A DNA stretch of 64,000 nucleotides from Streptomyces misionensis (GTDB lineage: Bacteria > Actinomycetota > Actinomycetes > Streptomycetales > Streptomycetaceae): NCBI RefSeq assembly GCF_900104815.1, contig NZ_FNTD01000004.1, forward strand, positions 4,790,501-4,854,500. Direction: 5' to 3'. The translations under genes were made by a program, and so were the position numbers. The notes under the pieces were generated by a model. That model saw nothing but the letters and a program-made list of their open reading frames with translations, was not told where the DNA came from and searched no databases. Shown here in pieces: positions 26,209-34,807 of this stretch (position 1 is the first letter of the stretch; the number at the start of each line of letters is the position of its first letter).

Positions 26209-26951
26209 GCGACGCGACCGAGGCGAACGGCACGGCGGGGGCGGCGGAGGCGGCCGGGGCCGGCGGGCTCGGCGACAGCGGTGCGGACGGGCGGCACGTC
26301 CGGGTGGTGCTGGTGGACGACCACCGGATGTTCCGCACCGGCGTCCAGGCGGAGATCGGCCGGACCGCCGAGACCGGCGTCGAGGTGGTGGGCGAGGCCG
26401 CGGACGTCGACCAGGCGGTCACGGTCATCACCGCGACCCGGCCCGAGGTGGTCCTCCTCGACGTCCATCTGCCCGGCGGCGGTGGTGTCGAGGTGCTGCG
26501 CCGGTGCGCCGCGCTGACCGCGGACGCCGAACGACCGGTGCGCTTTTTGGCGCTGTCGGTGTCGGACGCGGCGGAGGACGTGATCGGGGTGATCCGCGGC
26601 GGCGCCCGCGGTTACGTCACCAAGACCATCACCGGCACCGACCTGGTGGACTCGATCTTCCGGGTCCAGGAGGGGGACGCGGTCTTCTCGCCGCGGCTGG
26701 CCGGGTTCGTCCTGGACGCCTTCGCCTCCACCGACGCCCCGCCTGTGGACGAGGACCTGGACCGTCTCACCCAGCGCGAGCGGGAGGTGCTGCGCCTGAT
26801 CGCCCGCGGGTACGCGTACAAGGAGATCGCCAAGCAGCTGTTCATCTCGGTGAAGACGGTCGAGTCCCATGTCTCGGCGGTGCTGCGCAAGCTCCAGCTG
26901 TCCAACCGTCACGAGCTGACCCGCTGGGCCACCGCGCGCCGTCTGGTCTGA
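26205..26951 (+). CDS. LuxR/NarL-type response regulator (LiaR-like)
   Basis: 248 residues. The receiver domain (VRVVLVDDHRMFRTGVQAEI, phospho-acceptor Asp in VVLLDVHLPGG, Lys in YVTKTITG) is followed by a C-terminal LuxR helix-turn-helix (LTQREREVLRLIARGYAYKEIAKQLFISVKTVESHVSAVLRKLQ). An Ala/Gly-rich N-terminal tag of about 30 residues precedes the receiver. ATGA overlaps the kinase stop, so it is coupled to its cognate kinase. Its likely targets are its own promoter region and the divergent PspC operon. Confidence 0.94.
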   Translation: MSDATEANGTAGAAEAAGAGGLGDSGADGRHVRVVLVDDHRMFRTGVQAEIGRTAETGVEVVGEAADVDQAVTVITATRPEVVLLDVHLPGGGGVEVLRRCAALTADAERPVRFLALSVSDAAEDVIGVIRGGARGYVTKTITGTDLVDSIFRVQEGDAVFSPRLAGFVLDAFASTDAPPVDEDLDRLTQREREVLRLIARGYAYKEIAKQLFISVKTVESHVSAVLRKLQLSNRHELTRWATARRLV

Positions 26952-26989
26952 CCCCGGGACGGCCGGCCTCCGCGGCGGGCGGCCCGCGC

Positions 26990-28069
26990 TCACACCACCC
27001 GGGTCGCCCCCGCGAACGGCATCTGGTCGATCGGGGCCACGCGTACCGGGGCCGAGGGGTTCGGGGCGTGGATCATCCGGCCGTCGCCGATGTAGAGACC
27101 GACATGGCTGACACCGGAGTAGAAGAACACCAGGTCGCCGGGGCGAAGTTCGGAGCGGGAGACGCGCCGGCCGGCGCCGATCTGGGCGTACGTGGTGCGG
27201 GGGAGCGACACCCCGGCGGAGCGGTAGGCGGCCTGGACCAGGCCCGAGCAGTCGAAGGCGTTAGGGCCGGTCGCGCCCCATACGTAGGGGCTGCCGAGCT
27301 TGGCGAAGGCATAGGCGACGGCCGCCGCCGCGCGGGAGTCGGGAGCGGCGACGGAACCGGCCCGCTCCAGCGCCTGCCGGGCGTCGTCGGCCGACCGGGA
27401 CGCGCGCTCCGGGGCCCCGGTGCCGTCGCCGGTGCTCTGTCCGCGTTCGCTCGGGGTGAGTCCGGCCAACAGCCGCCGGGCCTCGGCCAGTTTGCCGGTG
27501 ACGGCCTTCTTCTGCCGTCGCAGCTCGGCCTGGTGCGACCGCAGTGACGTCAGCTCCACGCGGGCGGCGCCGCGCAACCGCTCGATCTGCCGCAGCTGTT
27601 GCCGTACCTGGGAGACGGTGGCGGCCTGCCGGTCCCCGGCGCGTTCGGCGAGCGCGGCGGCGTCCAGATACCGGTCGGGGTCGCTGGACAGGGCCAGTTG
27701 CCAGGCGGGGGCGATGTCACCGGAGCGGTACTGCGCGGCAGCGAACGAACCGAGCGCGTCCCGGGCGGTGTTCAGGCGCTGCTCCTCGCGGGCGGCCTCG
27801 TCCCGCAGCGAGTCGAGCCGGCGCTCGCCCGCGTCCACCGCGTCCTTCGCGCCGTCGTACTTCTGCGTGGCGGTCTCGGCTTCCCGGTACAGCGTGTCCA
27901 CCCTGGCCTTCACCTGGGCCGGGGTCGGCCGGGGCCCGGCCTGTCCGGTGCCGTCGAAGCCCGTGGTGGTGGCCGCCCCCGCAAGCGCGAGGACGGCGGC
28001 CGCCCGGGCCGTGTGTCCGCCGAGCGGGTGCTGCCGTGGCCTGCGGTGCGCTGCCACCTCTGCCGTCAC
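26990..28069 (-). CDS. Secreted NlpC/P60 peptidoglycan endopeptidase
   Basis: 359 residues. A basic N-terminus and hydrophobic segment (AAAVLALAGAATTTG) suggest a signal peptide. Next comes a long coiled-coil region (about residues 55-220, KARVDTLYREAETATQKYDGAKD...) and then an NlpC/P60 domain with Cys in FDCSGLVQAAYRSAG and His in VSHVGLYIGDGRMIHAP. These enzymes cut the stem peptide; the coiled coil usually controls activity. GTG 28069 is preceded by GGAAGG; GTG 28057 is an alternative. Position next to the Lia-like module may be only chance. Confidence 0.9.
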   Translation of the reverse strand: MTAEVAAHRRPRQHPLGGHTARAAAVLALAGAATTTGFDGTGQAGPRPTPAQVKARVDTLYREAETATQKYDGAKDAVDAGERRLDSLRDEAAREEQRLNTARDALGSFAAAQYRSGDIAPAWQLALSSDPDRYLDAAALAERAGDRQAATVSQVRQQLRQIERLRGAARVELTSLRSHQAELRRQKKAVTGKLAEARRLLAGLTPSERGQSTGDGTGAPERASRSADDARQALERAGSVAAPDSRAAAAVAYAFAKLGSPYVWGATGPNAFDCSGLVQAAYRSAGVSLPRTTYAQIGAGRRVSRSELRPGDLVFFYSGVSHVGLYIGDGRMIHAPNPSAPVRVAPIDQMPFAGATRVV

Positions 28070-28090
28070 GTCCTTCCGTACGACTCGTGC

Positions 28091-28211
28091 CCCCGGCGGG
28101 GTAGGCCGGGGTGCCTGAGAGGAGGACGTTAGAGCGGACGGTGACAAGCCGGTAACACACTGTGCGGAACTGGCTTCCAGGAAGCGGTTCATGACCGCAT
28201 GTGACCGCATG
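28091..28211 (-). promoter_or_regulatory. 5' region of the NlpC/P60 gene: hairpin and tandem repeat
   Basis: A 7-bp hairpin (CCCCGGC 28091-28097, GCCGGGG 28105-28111) lies in the leader just upstream of the start. Further up, TGACCGCATG is repeated head to tail (28192-28201, 28202-28211). I looked for a c-di-AMP (ydaO) riboswitch, common before such genes, and could not recognise one. The gap 28070-28371 holds no gene. Confidence 0.4.
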
Positions 28212-28357
28212 AGACGGCCTCGGGCGCATCCTTCACAGAGCGTGGTGATCGAAGTGCGGAAAGTGAGGGAGTGGTGAGCGACAGGGTGCTATGGGACCTG
28301 TTCGTGCGGGATGAGCCCTCGGGTGGGGGCGGTGGCGGGCCGCCGCGAGGCGCTGGT

Positions 28358-28363
28358 TAGGCT
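28358..28363 (+). promoter_or_regulatory. -10 box of the small membrane gene (leaderless)
   Basis: TAGGCT ends 8 nt before ATG 28372, the spacing of a leaderless transcript. Confidence 0.55.
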
Positions 28364-28371
28364 CCGGCCCC

Positions 28372-28725
28372 ATGGACGTACTCATCCATCTCTTCGTCGG
28401 CCTGCACATCATCGGCATCGCCGCGCTGCTCGGCGGTTTCCTCACCCAGATGAAGGCGATGGGCCAGGGCACGGCCCGGTTCGTGCCCGGGATGCTGCAC
28501 GGCGCACTGACCATGCTGGTCACCGGCGTGGCCCTGGTCGGCCTCAACCAGGCCCAGGGCGCGCAGATCAACACCATCAAGATCGGTGTGAAGCTGGCGC
28601 TGCTGATCGTGATCCTCGGCCTGGTCTACGTCAAGCGTGACGAGGAGCGGGTCGACAAGGCGCAGTTCGGGCTGGTCGGCGCGCTGACCGCGACCAACAT
28701 CTTCATCGCCGTGCTCTGGACCTGA
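28372..28725 (+). CDS. Small four-helix integral membrane protein
   Basis: This 117-residue protein has hydrophobic helices at LFVGLHIIGIAALLGGFL, LTMLVTGVALVGL, LALLIVILGLVYV and GALTATNIFIAVLW. It is a Streptomyces-type conserved membrane protein with no function I can name. The start is supported by the TAGGCT box 8 nt upstream and by the lack of any ribosome site, as in leaderless genes. Confidence 0.8.
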   Translation: MDVLIHLFVGLHIIGIAALLGGFLTQMKAMGQGTARFVPGMLHGALTMLVTGVALVGLNQAQGAQINTIKIGVKLALLIVILGLVYVKRDEERVDKAQFGLVGALTATNIFIAVLWT

Positions 28726-28728
28726 CGG

Positions 28729-29517
28729 TCAGCGCCCCTCGGCCGCCTCGGCACGGGCCGTGCGCACCGCGTCGGCGACCGCACCGGCGGCCACCAGCAG
28801 CCACACCGCCACCCACTCCAGCGCGCGCCCCGGGCCCCTGAGCCAGGGGACGCCCACGGCGGTCGCGACGGACAGGGTCGCCGCCGCCGTCATCCCCAGC
28901 GGGAAGACCGTCGCCCAGCGGCGCTCGTCGTAGGAGAGCCGGGGCCGGACCGCCTTGGCGACCAGCAGCACCGCGTACACCGCCAGGCACAGGACGAGCA
29001 GGACGACCGTCGTCAGGCGCAGGGCGTCGCGGTCGTCGTCGTTCCACGGGTACAGGCCCGCCGTGTCCCTGGCGGCGAGCAGGCCCGCCCCGGCCAGTGC
29101 CGAGATGGCGAGCGCACTGCCCGAGACCCAGTGGTCACCGGCCCCCTCCCACACGGCGTGGCTCGCGCACACCGCCCTGGTGCTGTTCTGGCCGGGGCCG
29201 GCGCTCTACGCCCTCGCCCTGTTCCGGTTCGACCCGCGGCAGCTGCCGGCGAGAACGGCGGTCGCGGCGACGGCGGTGAGCGCACCCGGGCTCCGCGCCT
29301 CGGTGGCCCAGCGGCGCGGGTCCGTGACCAGCCGCCGGACGAAACCGACGGCCAGCGCGATCCAGATGACGCCCGCCGGCGCCGGCGCTGCCAGGGAGAG
29401 GCCCTCGTCGCCGGTCGGATGCAGGACCGTCGACAGGATGCCGGACGCCATCACGGCGGCTCCGGCGGCCGGCGACCGGCCTGCCCACCACGCACGCAGA
29501 CCTGGGGTGCCGGGCAT
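28729..29517 (-). pseudogene. TDT-family (tellurite-resistance/C4-dicarboxylate) transporter, broken by deletion and micro-inversion
   Basis: Read on the minus strand, the N-terminal part (ATG 29517, TAGCAT -10 box 7 nt before it) encodes MPGTPGLRAWWAGRSPAAG and continues to TAVAATAVLAGS before running into a stop at 29206. The C-terminal part (29145-28729) encodes GAGDHWVSGSALAISALAG to the natural end. Between them about 65 residues expected from the family are missing, and the helix that should precede GAGDHW is found instead on the plus strand (29153-29245, TAWLAHTALVLFWPGPALYA and on to RFDPRQL). A 12-bp palindrome CGGCAGCTGCCG (29237-29248) and near-inverted repeats TCACCGGC/GCCGGCGA lie at the junctions. 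It cannot make an intact transporter. Confidence 0.75.
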
Positions 29518-29687
29518 GCGTACGATGCTAGCCAGGGACCCGGGCCGGGCGAAGCACGCGCGCGGGGACGCGGGACGCGGAAACGCCCATCCGTTCCCGT
29601 CCCGACGGTGACCCACGCCTCACCGTGAAGCGCGGGCCGTTCGCCCGATCATCCGCTCCACCGCCGGGTTCCGGAGACCGGGACCGG

Positions 29688-29710
29688 TTGTCGGTGGGGC
29701 GCCCTAGACT
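29688..29710 (+). promoter_or_regulatory. RecA-independent DNA-damage (PafBC-type) promoter of pcrA
   Basis: TTGTCGGTG (29688-29696), N8, then TAGACT (29705-29710) matches the actinobacterial consensus TTGTCRGTG-N8-TAnnnT exactly. The predicted start of transcription is 2-3 nt from ATG 29720. PafBC activates such promoters after DNA damage in mycobacteria. Confidence 0.75.
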
Positions 29711-29719
29711 CGGAGAGCG

Positions 29720-32209
29720 ATGAGCAGCCTCTTTGACGACAGCTTCCTGGCGGACCTCCAGCCCCCGCGCGGGCACGACGAGGAACCCCCGCCGCCGCCC
29801 GAGGACGATCACGCTCCGGAACCCGTTCCGGACGATCTGTTCGGCGGGAAGTTCGACATGCCGCCGGACCGGGACACCCATTACCGCGACGGCGCCCCGC
29901 GTCCCCCGCTCGACCCGGCGGCCCTGCTGGAGGGGCTGAACGACAACCAGCGCGCCGCGGTCGTGCACGCCGGCTCCCCGCTGCTCATCGTCGCCGGCGC
30001 CGGCTCCGGCAAGACCCGCGTGCTCACCCACCGCATCGCCCACCTGCTCGCCGAGCGCGGTGTGCACCCCGGCCAGATCCTCGCGATCACCTTCACCAAC
30101 AAGGCCGCGGGCGAGATGAAGGAGCGCGTCGAGCAGCTCGTCGGCCCGCGCGCGAACGCCATGTGGGTGATGACCTTCCACAGCGCGTGCGTGCGCATCC
30201 TGCGCCGGGAGAGCAAGAAACTCGGGTTCACGTCGTCGTTCTCGATCTACGACGCCGCCGACAGCAAGCGCCTGATGGCCCTGGTCTGCCGCGACCTGGA
30301 CCTCGACCCCAAGCGCTTCCCGCCCAAGTCCTTCAGCGCCAAGATCAGCAACCTGAAGAACGAGCTGATCGACGAGGAGGACTTCGCCGCCCAGGCCGCC
30401 GACGGCTTCGAGAAGACCCTGGCGCAGGCCTACGCGCTGTACCAGTCGCGGCTGCGCGAGGCCAACGCCCTCGACTTCGACGACCTGATCATGACGACGG
30501 TCAACCTGCTGCGCGCCTTCCCGGACGTCGCCGAGCACTACCGCCGCCGCTTCCGGCACGTCCTGGTGGACGAGTACCAGGACACCAACCACGCCCAGTA
30601 CGCCCTGGTCCGCGAGCTGGTCGGCACCGGCGCCCACGACGAGGACGTACCGCCCGGCGAGTACGACACGCCGCCCGCCGAACTCTGCGTGGTGGGTGAC
30701 GCGGACCAGTCGATCTACGCCTTCCGCGGTGCGACGATCCGCAACATCCTCCAGTTCGAGGAGGACTACCCGGACGCGACGACGATCCTGCTGGAGCAGA
30801 ACTACCGCTCCACCCAGACCATCCTGTCCGCCGCCAACGCGGTCATCGAGCGCAACGAGTCCCGCCGCCCGAAGAACCTGTGGACCAACGCGGGCCAGGG
30901 CGCGCGGATCACCGGCTATGTCGCCGACACCGAGCACGACGAGGCGCAGTTCGTCGCCGACGAGATAGACCGGCTCACGGACGCGGGCGAGGCACGAGCC
31001 GGGGACGTCGCCGTCTTCTACCGCACCAACGCGCAGTCCCGTGTCTTCGAAGAGGTCTTCATCCGCGTCGGCCTGCCCTACAAGGTCGTCGGCGGCGTCC
31101 GCTTCTACGAGCGCAAGGAGGTCCGGGACGTCCTCGCCTACCTGCGCGTCCTCGCCAACCCCGAGGACTCGGTGCCGCTGCGCCGCATCCTCAACGTGCC
31201 CAAGCGGGGCATCGGCGAACGCGCGGAGGCGATGATCGACGCTCTCGCCCAGCGCGAGAAGATCAGCTTCCCGCAGGCGCTCAAGCGGGTGGACGAGGCG
31301 TACGGCATGGCCGCCCGCTCCACCAACGCGGTCAAACGCTTCAACACGCTGATGGAGGACCTGCGCACCATCGTGGAGTCCGGCGCCGGACCGGCCACCG
31401 TCCTGGAGGCCATACTCGAACGCACCGGCTATCTGGCCGAGTTGCAGAACTCGACCGACCCGCAGGACGAGACCCGCATCGAGAACCTCCAGGAACTCGC
31501 CGCCGTCGCCCTGGAGTTCGAGCAGGAGCGCGGCGAGGGCGAAGCGGCGTCGGGCGGCACGCTGGCCGACTTCCTGGAGCAGGTCGCCCTGGTCGCCGAC
31601 TCCGACCAGATCCCCGACGAGGAGGACGGCGACGGCGTCATCACCCTGATGACCCTGCACACCGCCAAGGGCCTCGAGTTCCCGGTCGTGTTCCTGACCG
31701 GCATGGAGGACGGCGTCTTCCCGCACATGCGCGCCCTCGGCCAGGTCAAGGAGCTGGAGGAGGAACGGCGGCTGGCCTATGTGGGCATCACCCGGGCGCG
31801 GGAGCGGCTGTACCTGACGCGGTCCGCGATGCGCAGCGCCTGGGGGCAGCCGTCGTACAACCCGCCCTCCCGCTTCCTGGAGGAGATCCCGGCGACCCAC
31901 GTTGACTGGAAGCGCACGGGCGCGACGGCACCGATGTCCTCCGGGCCGGTGTCCGGGGTCGCGGCCTCGCTGTCGTCGTCGCGTTCGCGCTCCTCCGCAT
32001 CGGGCGCGTCCGGTTTCGCCACGCGGCGGACCGCGGAGAAGCCGGTGGTCGCGCTGTCCGTCGGAGACCGGGTGACGCACGACCAGTTCGGGCTCGGCAC
32101 CGTCGTCGGGGTCAAGGGCACGGGCGCCAACGCGGAGGCCACGATCGACTTCGGCGACACCAAGCCGAAGCGGCTGCTGCTGCGGTACGCGCCGGTGGAG
32201 AAGCTGTAG
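29720..32209 (+). CDS. pcrA: ATP-dependent 3'-5' DNA helicase, UvrD/PcrA family
   Basis: This 829-residue superfamily 1A helicase has Walker A AGAGSGKTRVL (about residue 92-100), motif Ia ITFTNKAAGEMKERV, Walker B VDEYQDTN (about 284), motif III GDADQSIYAFRGA, motif IV LEQNYRS, motif V TLHTAKGLEFPVVFL and motif VI VGITRARERLYL. The C-terminal Tudor-like segment (GDRVTHDQFGLGTVVGVKG) contacts RNA polymerase in PcrA/UvrD relatives. An acidic, proline-rich N-terminal extension of about 60 residues is typical of Streptomyces. It acts in nucleotide excision repair and replication-conflict resolution. The damage-type promoter upstream fits this role. Confidence 0.96.
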   Translation: MSSLFDDSFLADLQPPRGHDEEPPPPPEDDHAPEPVPDDLFGGKFDMPPDRDTHYRDGAPRPPLDPAALLEGLNDNQRAAVVHAGSPLLIVAGAGSGKTRVLTHRIAHLLAERGVHPGQILAITFTNKAAGEMKERVEQLVGPRANAMWVMTFHSACVRILRRESKKLGFTSSFSIYDAADSKRLMALVCRDLDLDPKRFPPKSFSAKISNLKNELIDEEDFAAQAADGFEKTLAQAYALYQSRLREANALDFDDLIMTTVNLLRAFPDVAEHYRRRFRHVLVDEYQDTNHAQYALVRELVGTGAHDEDVPPGEYDTPPAELCVVGDADQSIYAFRGATIRNILQFEEDYPDATTILLEQNYRSTQTILSAANAVIERNESRRPKNLWTNAGQGARITGYVADTEHDEAQFVADEIDRLTDAGEARAGDVAVFYRTNAQSRVFEEVFIRVGLPYKVVGGVRFYERKEVRDVLAYLRVLANPEDSVPLRRILNVPKRGIGERAEAMIDALAQREKISFPQALKRVDEAYGMAARSTNAVKRFNTLMEDLRTIVESGAGPATVLEAILERTGYLAELQNSTDPQDETRIENLQELAAVALEFEQERGEGEAASGGTLADFLEQVALVADSDQIPDEEDGDGVITLMTLHTAKGLEFPVVFLTGMEDGVFPHMRALGQVKELEEERRLAYVGITRARERLYLTRSAMRSAWGQPSYNPPSRFLEEIPATHVDWKRTGATAPMSSGPVSGVAASLSSSRSRSSASGASGFATRRTAEKPVVALSVGDRVTHDQFGLGTVVGVKGTGANAEATIDFGDTKPKRLLLRYAPVEKL

Positions 32210-32212
32210 CAC

Positions 32213-32248
32213 CGGTGAGGCCCTCGCTGGACGGCGAGGGCCTCACCG
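32213..32248. terminator. Bidirectional terminator between pcrA and the M23 gene
   Basis: A 15-bp perfect stem (arms 32213-32227 and 32234-32248) with a 6-nt loop lies exactly between two convergent stop codons. Confidence 0.8.
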
Positions 32249-32249
32249 C

Positions 32250-33695
32250 TCAGGTCGGATCGAGACCGTGGCTCCGCAGCCAGGGCAGCGGGTCGATCGC
32301 CGCGCCGCCCGCGGGCCGTACCTCGAAGTGCAGGTGCGGGCCAGTGGAGTTGCCGGAGTTGCCGGAGTAGGCGATCGGCTCGCCGGCCTTCACGGTGGTA
32401 CCGGGGGAGACGCGGTAGCTGGACAGGTGGCAGTACCAGGTCTCCGTGCCGTCCTTCGCGGTCAGGATCATCATGTTGCCGTAGGCGCTGTTCCACTTGG
32501 TGGAGACGGTGCCGTCGGTCGCCGCCATCACCGTGGTGCCGTACGAGACCGGGAAGTCGATGCCGGTGTGCACGGACATCCAGTTGACGCCCGCCTGCCC
32601 GAAGTAGGCGCTCAGTCCCCGCTGGGTGACCGGCAGCGCGAACTTGGGGCGCAGCCGCTCCTTCAGTGCGGCCTCCGCGGCGGCCTTCTTCTTCTCCAGG
32701 TCCTGCTGCGCCTTGAGGTCGATCCGCTCCTGGGTGCGGCTCGCCCGGTCGGCGAAGTCGTCGGCACCGGCCGACAGGGTCCTGAGCTGGCTGTCCAGCT
32801 TGCTGTTGGCCACCGACGGCTGGACCGCGTGTGCGTCCGAGGCGCTGGCGGTGGTCTCCGTGCCGCCGTCGTCGTGCAGGGCGTTGACGGAGGCCGCGGC
32901 GATCCCGGCGACCCCCATCACACAGACCGAGGGCACGGCGACGGTCAGCAGCGCGGAGCGCTTGGCGGGCGTACGACGCCGGGAACGCGCCCCGGCCCGT
33001 GAGCCGGCGCGCCCCACCGGAGCCGGGATGGTCTCCTCGCGCTGCTCCAACGGGTCCGGTTCGGTGGCGGGTTCCCCGGCGACGGCCAGGTCGCCGAGCC
33101 CCTCGAAGGTCGCGGTCTCCTGCTGGTCGAACGGTACGGCGTCCGGTTCGGCGACGGCCGGCGCGACCGGGTCGGCGCAGTTCCACTGCGTGGCGTCGTA
33201 GGCGCCCGTGTCGAAGGCCTGGGCGTCCCACTCCCACTGCCGGGTGGCGTCGGCACCGCCCTGGCCGGGGTGCAGCCAGGCGTTCGCGTCCCACTGGCCG
33301 CTTGTGCCGTTGCCGGTGGCCTGCGCGGGGAACGACCAGGCGGTGGTGTCGTAGCCGCCGGTGTCATAGCCGCCGGTGTCGTAGCCGTTCTGGTGCTGGG
33401 CCGGATAGGCGCCGTACGCGTGGGTCTGGCCCGTGTCCATGCCGGACTGCCATTGGCCAGTGGCATATTCACCCGTGGTCTGGTGGCCGCCCGGCGGACC
33501 GCCGAAGAGCGGATCGCCGTGGAAATCGGGGGCGGGGACGGAACCGCTGGTGAAACCGGTGGCGTCATAGCCGCCGTACGTGGTGAAGTCGCCGTAGGTG
33601 GCTTCCGGGGTGCCGTACGGCGCGGGGGGTGCAGCGGAGGCGTCGGAAGCCGGGGCCGGGGCAGGCATCGTCCCCGACGGGTGACGGTCGTTCAC
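32250..33695 (-). CDS. M23 (LytM/lysostaphin-type) peptidase, membrane-anchored
   Basis: 481 residues. A long cytoplasmic, Tyr/Gly/Thr-rich N-terminus contains a YDTGG triple repeat. A basic stretch and one membrane helix (about 225-245, LLTVAVPSVCVMGVAGIAAASV) follow, then a coiled coil (DLEKKKAAAEAALKERL region) and a C-terminal M23 domain with HTGIDFPVSYGTTV (HxxxD) and GPHLHFEVRP (HxH). Zinc ligands are all present, so it should be an active peptidoglycan endopeptidase facing the wall. GTG 33695 is chosen from the common VNDRHPSGT start. The long N-terminal tail could bind cytoplasmic partners. Confidence 0.9.
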   Translation of the reverse strand: MNDRHPSGTMPAPAPASDASAAPPAPYGTPEATYGDFTTYGGYDATGFTSGSVPAPDFHGDPLFGGPPGGHQTTGEYATGQWQSGMDTGQTHAYGAYPAQHQNGYDTGGYDTGGYDTTAWSFPAQATGNGTSGQWDANAWLHPGQGGADATRQWEWDAQAFDTGAYDATQWNCADPVAPAVAEPDAVPFDQQETATFEGLGDLAVAGEPATEPDPLEQREETIPAPVGRAGSRAGARSRRRTPAKRSALLTVAVPSVCVMGVAGIAAASVNALHDDGGTETTASASDAHAVQPSVANSKLDSQLRTLSAGADDFADRASRTQERIDLKAQQDLEKKKAAAEAALKERLRPKFALPVTQRGLSAYFGQAGVNWMSVHTGIDFPVSYGTTVMAATDGTVSTKWNSAYGNMMILTAKDGTETWYCHLSSYRVSPGTTVKAGEPIAYSGNSGNSTGPHLHFEVRPAGGAAIDPLPWLRSHGLDPT

Positions 33696-33852
33696 CAACT
33701 TCTCTTTCGCCTCGACAACAGGGGCTGCCAGAGCAGTGCGGCGACTGTACCCGGCGGTCCGTGGGCGCGACAATCTTCCGCCGGTTTCGCGGCGGCCGGA
33801 AACGGGCAATCGGCGCCGTTTCGGGGGACGCCAGGCCTGAAGTTGGCTTTCT

Positions 33853-33872
33853 GTTCGATGTACGTTCGATGT
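33853..33872. promoter_or_regulatory. Direct repeat upstream of the M23 gene
   Basis: GTTCGATGT occurs twice (33853-33861 and 33864-33872), 11 bp apart, about 160 nt upstream of the M23 start. The spacing is one helical turn, as for a regulator bound to one DNA face. No regulator is identified. Confidence 0.35.
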
Positions 33873-33903
33873 CAGAGGGCTGTGTGGCGGTGCCGCGCGG
33901 GCC

Positions 33904-34758
33904 TCAGGCCACGGTCAGGCCGTTCGCGAACCGGCCCCCGGGGCGGGGTGCGTCCAGCGCCTCGCGTATCCCGGCCGCCACGGTGGGATGCACCGGCAGG
34001 GCGAGGTGGCCGATGCCGGTCACCCGTATGTTCCGCGCGTCGAGGTCGGGGTGCTCCAGGCAGGCCGTCTCCAGCGGGTTCATCAGCGGGTCCAGGTCAC
34101 TCCAGAAGCTGACGAACCGGGTGCGGCAGCCGGGTGCGGGCCGTCCCAGTTCCTCGATGACCGCCGAACCCGGCCGCATCTGGCGCACGATCGGGTGGGC
34201 GTCGGCCAGGAGGGGCGCCACCCGGGTGCCCGCGTGCGGGGTGCCGAGGGTGACCAGCGTGCGCACCCGCAGGTCACCGCCCAGACACTGCACGTAGTAC
34301 CGCGCGATGAGGCCGCCGAGGCTGTGCCCGACGATGTCCACCCGGGCGCTGCCCAGGCGTTCGCATATCTCCTCCACATGCCGGCCGAGCAGTTCGGCAG
34401 CGGCGCGGATGTCGCAGGTCAGCGGGGAGTAGTTGAGCGATTCCACCCGCTGTCCGCCGTGCTGGGCCAGGCTGCGGCGCAGCAGCACGAACACCGAGCG
34501 GTTGTCGATGAAACCGTGCAGCAGCACCACCGGGGGGCCGGGCCGGACGGGCAGCCGCGCGGTTCCGCCGGCCACCGGCGGTATCGGGGCGGGGCGCTCT
34601 TGCAGCAGACCGGTCGGGTAGAGCAGCAGGTGTCCGGCGAGGACGGCGGCGTCCAGCGCGGTCGCCTTCAGCAGCGTCATGGACACCCCGGCCAGCCTGC
34701 CGGGCCACAGCCTGCGGCAGTACGGGAAGAAGAGCGGCACTACTCCGGTGACCTTCAT
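33904..34758 (-). CDS. Alpha/beta-hydrolase, lipase-like, probably membrane-associated
   Basis: This 284-residue protein has the nucleophile elbow [12 protein letters not shown], the oxyanion region [14 protein letters not shown], a GTPHAGT segment, catalytic Asp in SDLDPLMNP and His in GIGHLALP. These are the marks of triacylglycerol lipase/esterase folds. The N-terminus ([17 protein letters not shown]...[19 protein letters not shown]) is hydrophobic and may anchor it. ATG 34758 has GGAGG 6 nt upstream. The substrate is unknown. Confidence 0.86.
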   Translation of the reverse strand: MKVTGVVPLFFPYCRRLWPGRLAGVSMTLLKATALDAAVLAGHLLLYPTGLLQERPAPIPPVAGGTARLPVRPGPPVVLLHGFIDNRSVFVLLRRSLAQHGGQRVESLNYSPLTCDIRAAAELLGRHVEEICERLGSARVDIVGHSLGGLIARYYVQCLGGDLRVRTLVTLGTPHAGTRVAPLLADAHPIVRQMRPGSAVIEELGRPAPGCRTRFVSFWSDLDPLMNPLETACLEHPDLDARNIRVTGIGHLALPVHPTVAAGIREALDAPRPGGRFANGLTVA

Positions 34759-34773
34759 GGTCGACCTCCCGTC

Positions 34774-34807
34774 GGCACACGGGAGACGGCTCCGTACCCC
34801 GTGTGCC
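34774..34807 (-). promoter_or_regulatory. Inverted repeat upstream of the lipase gene
   Basis: A perfect 10-bp inverted repeat (GGCACACGGG 34774-34783, CCCGTGTGCC 34798-34807) lies 16-49 nt upstream of the lipase start. It could be an operator or a leader hairpin. The rest of the 222-bp gap to the next gene shows nothing further. Confidence 0.4.

Noticed and set aside
28070..28371. c-di-AMP (ydaO-type) riboswitch before the NlpC/P60 gene
   Set aside because: Expected from other cell-wall hydrolase genes, but I could not find the conserved core; only a short hairpin and a repeat are seen.
28955..29611. Plus-strand ORF over the transporter locus as a real gene
   Set aside because: Only its middle (29153-29245) resembles a known protein, and it matches the segment missing from the minus-strand transporter. 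It is better explained as an inverted fragment.
33330..33400. CRISPR-like or functional DNA repeat inside the M23 gene
   Set aside because: The GTA-GCC-GCC-GGT-GTC repetition encodes the YDTGG triplet of the protein and has no spacers; it is a coding repeat.
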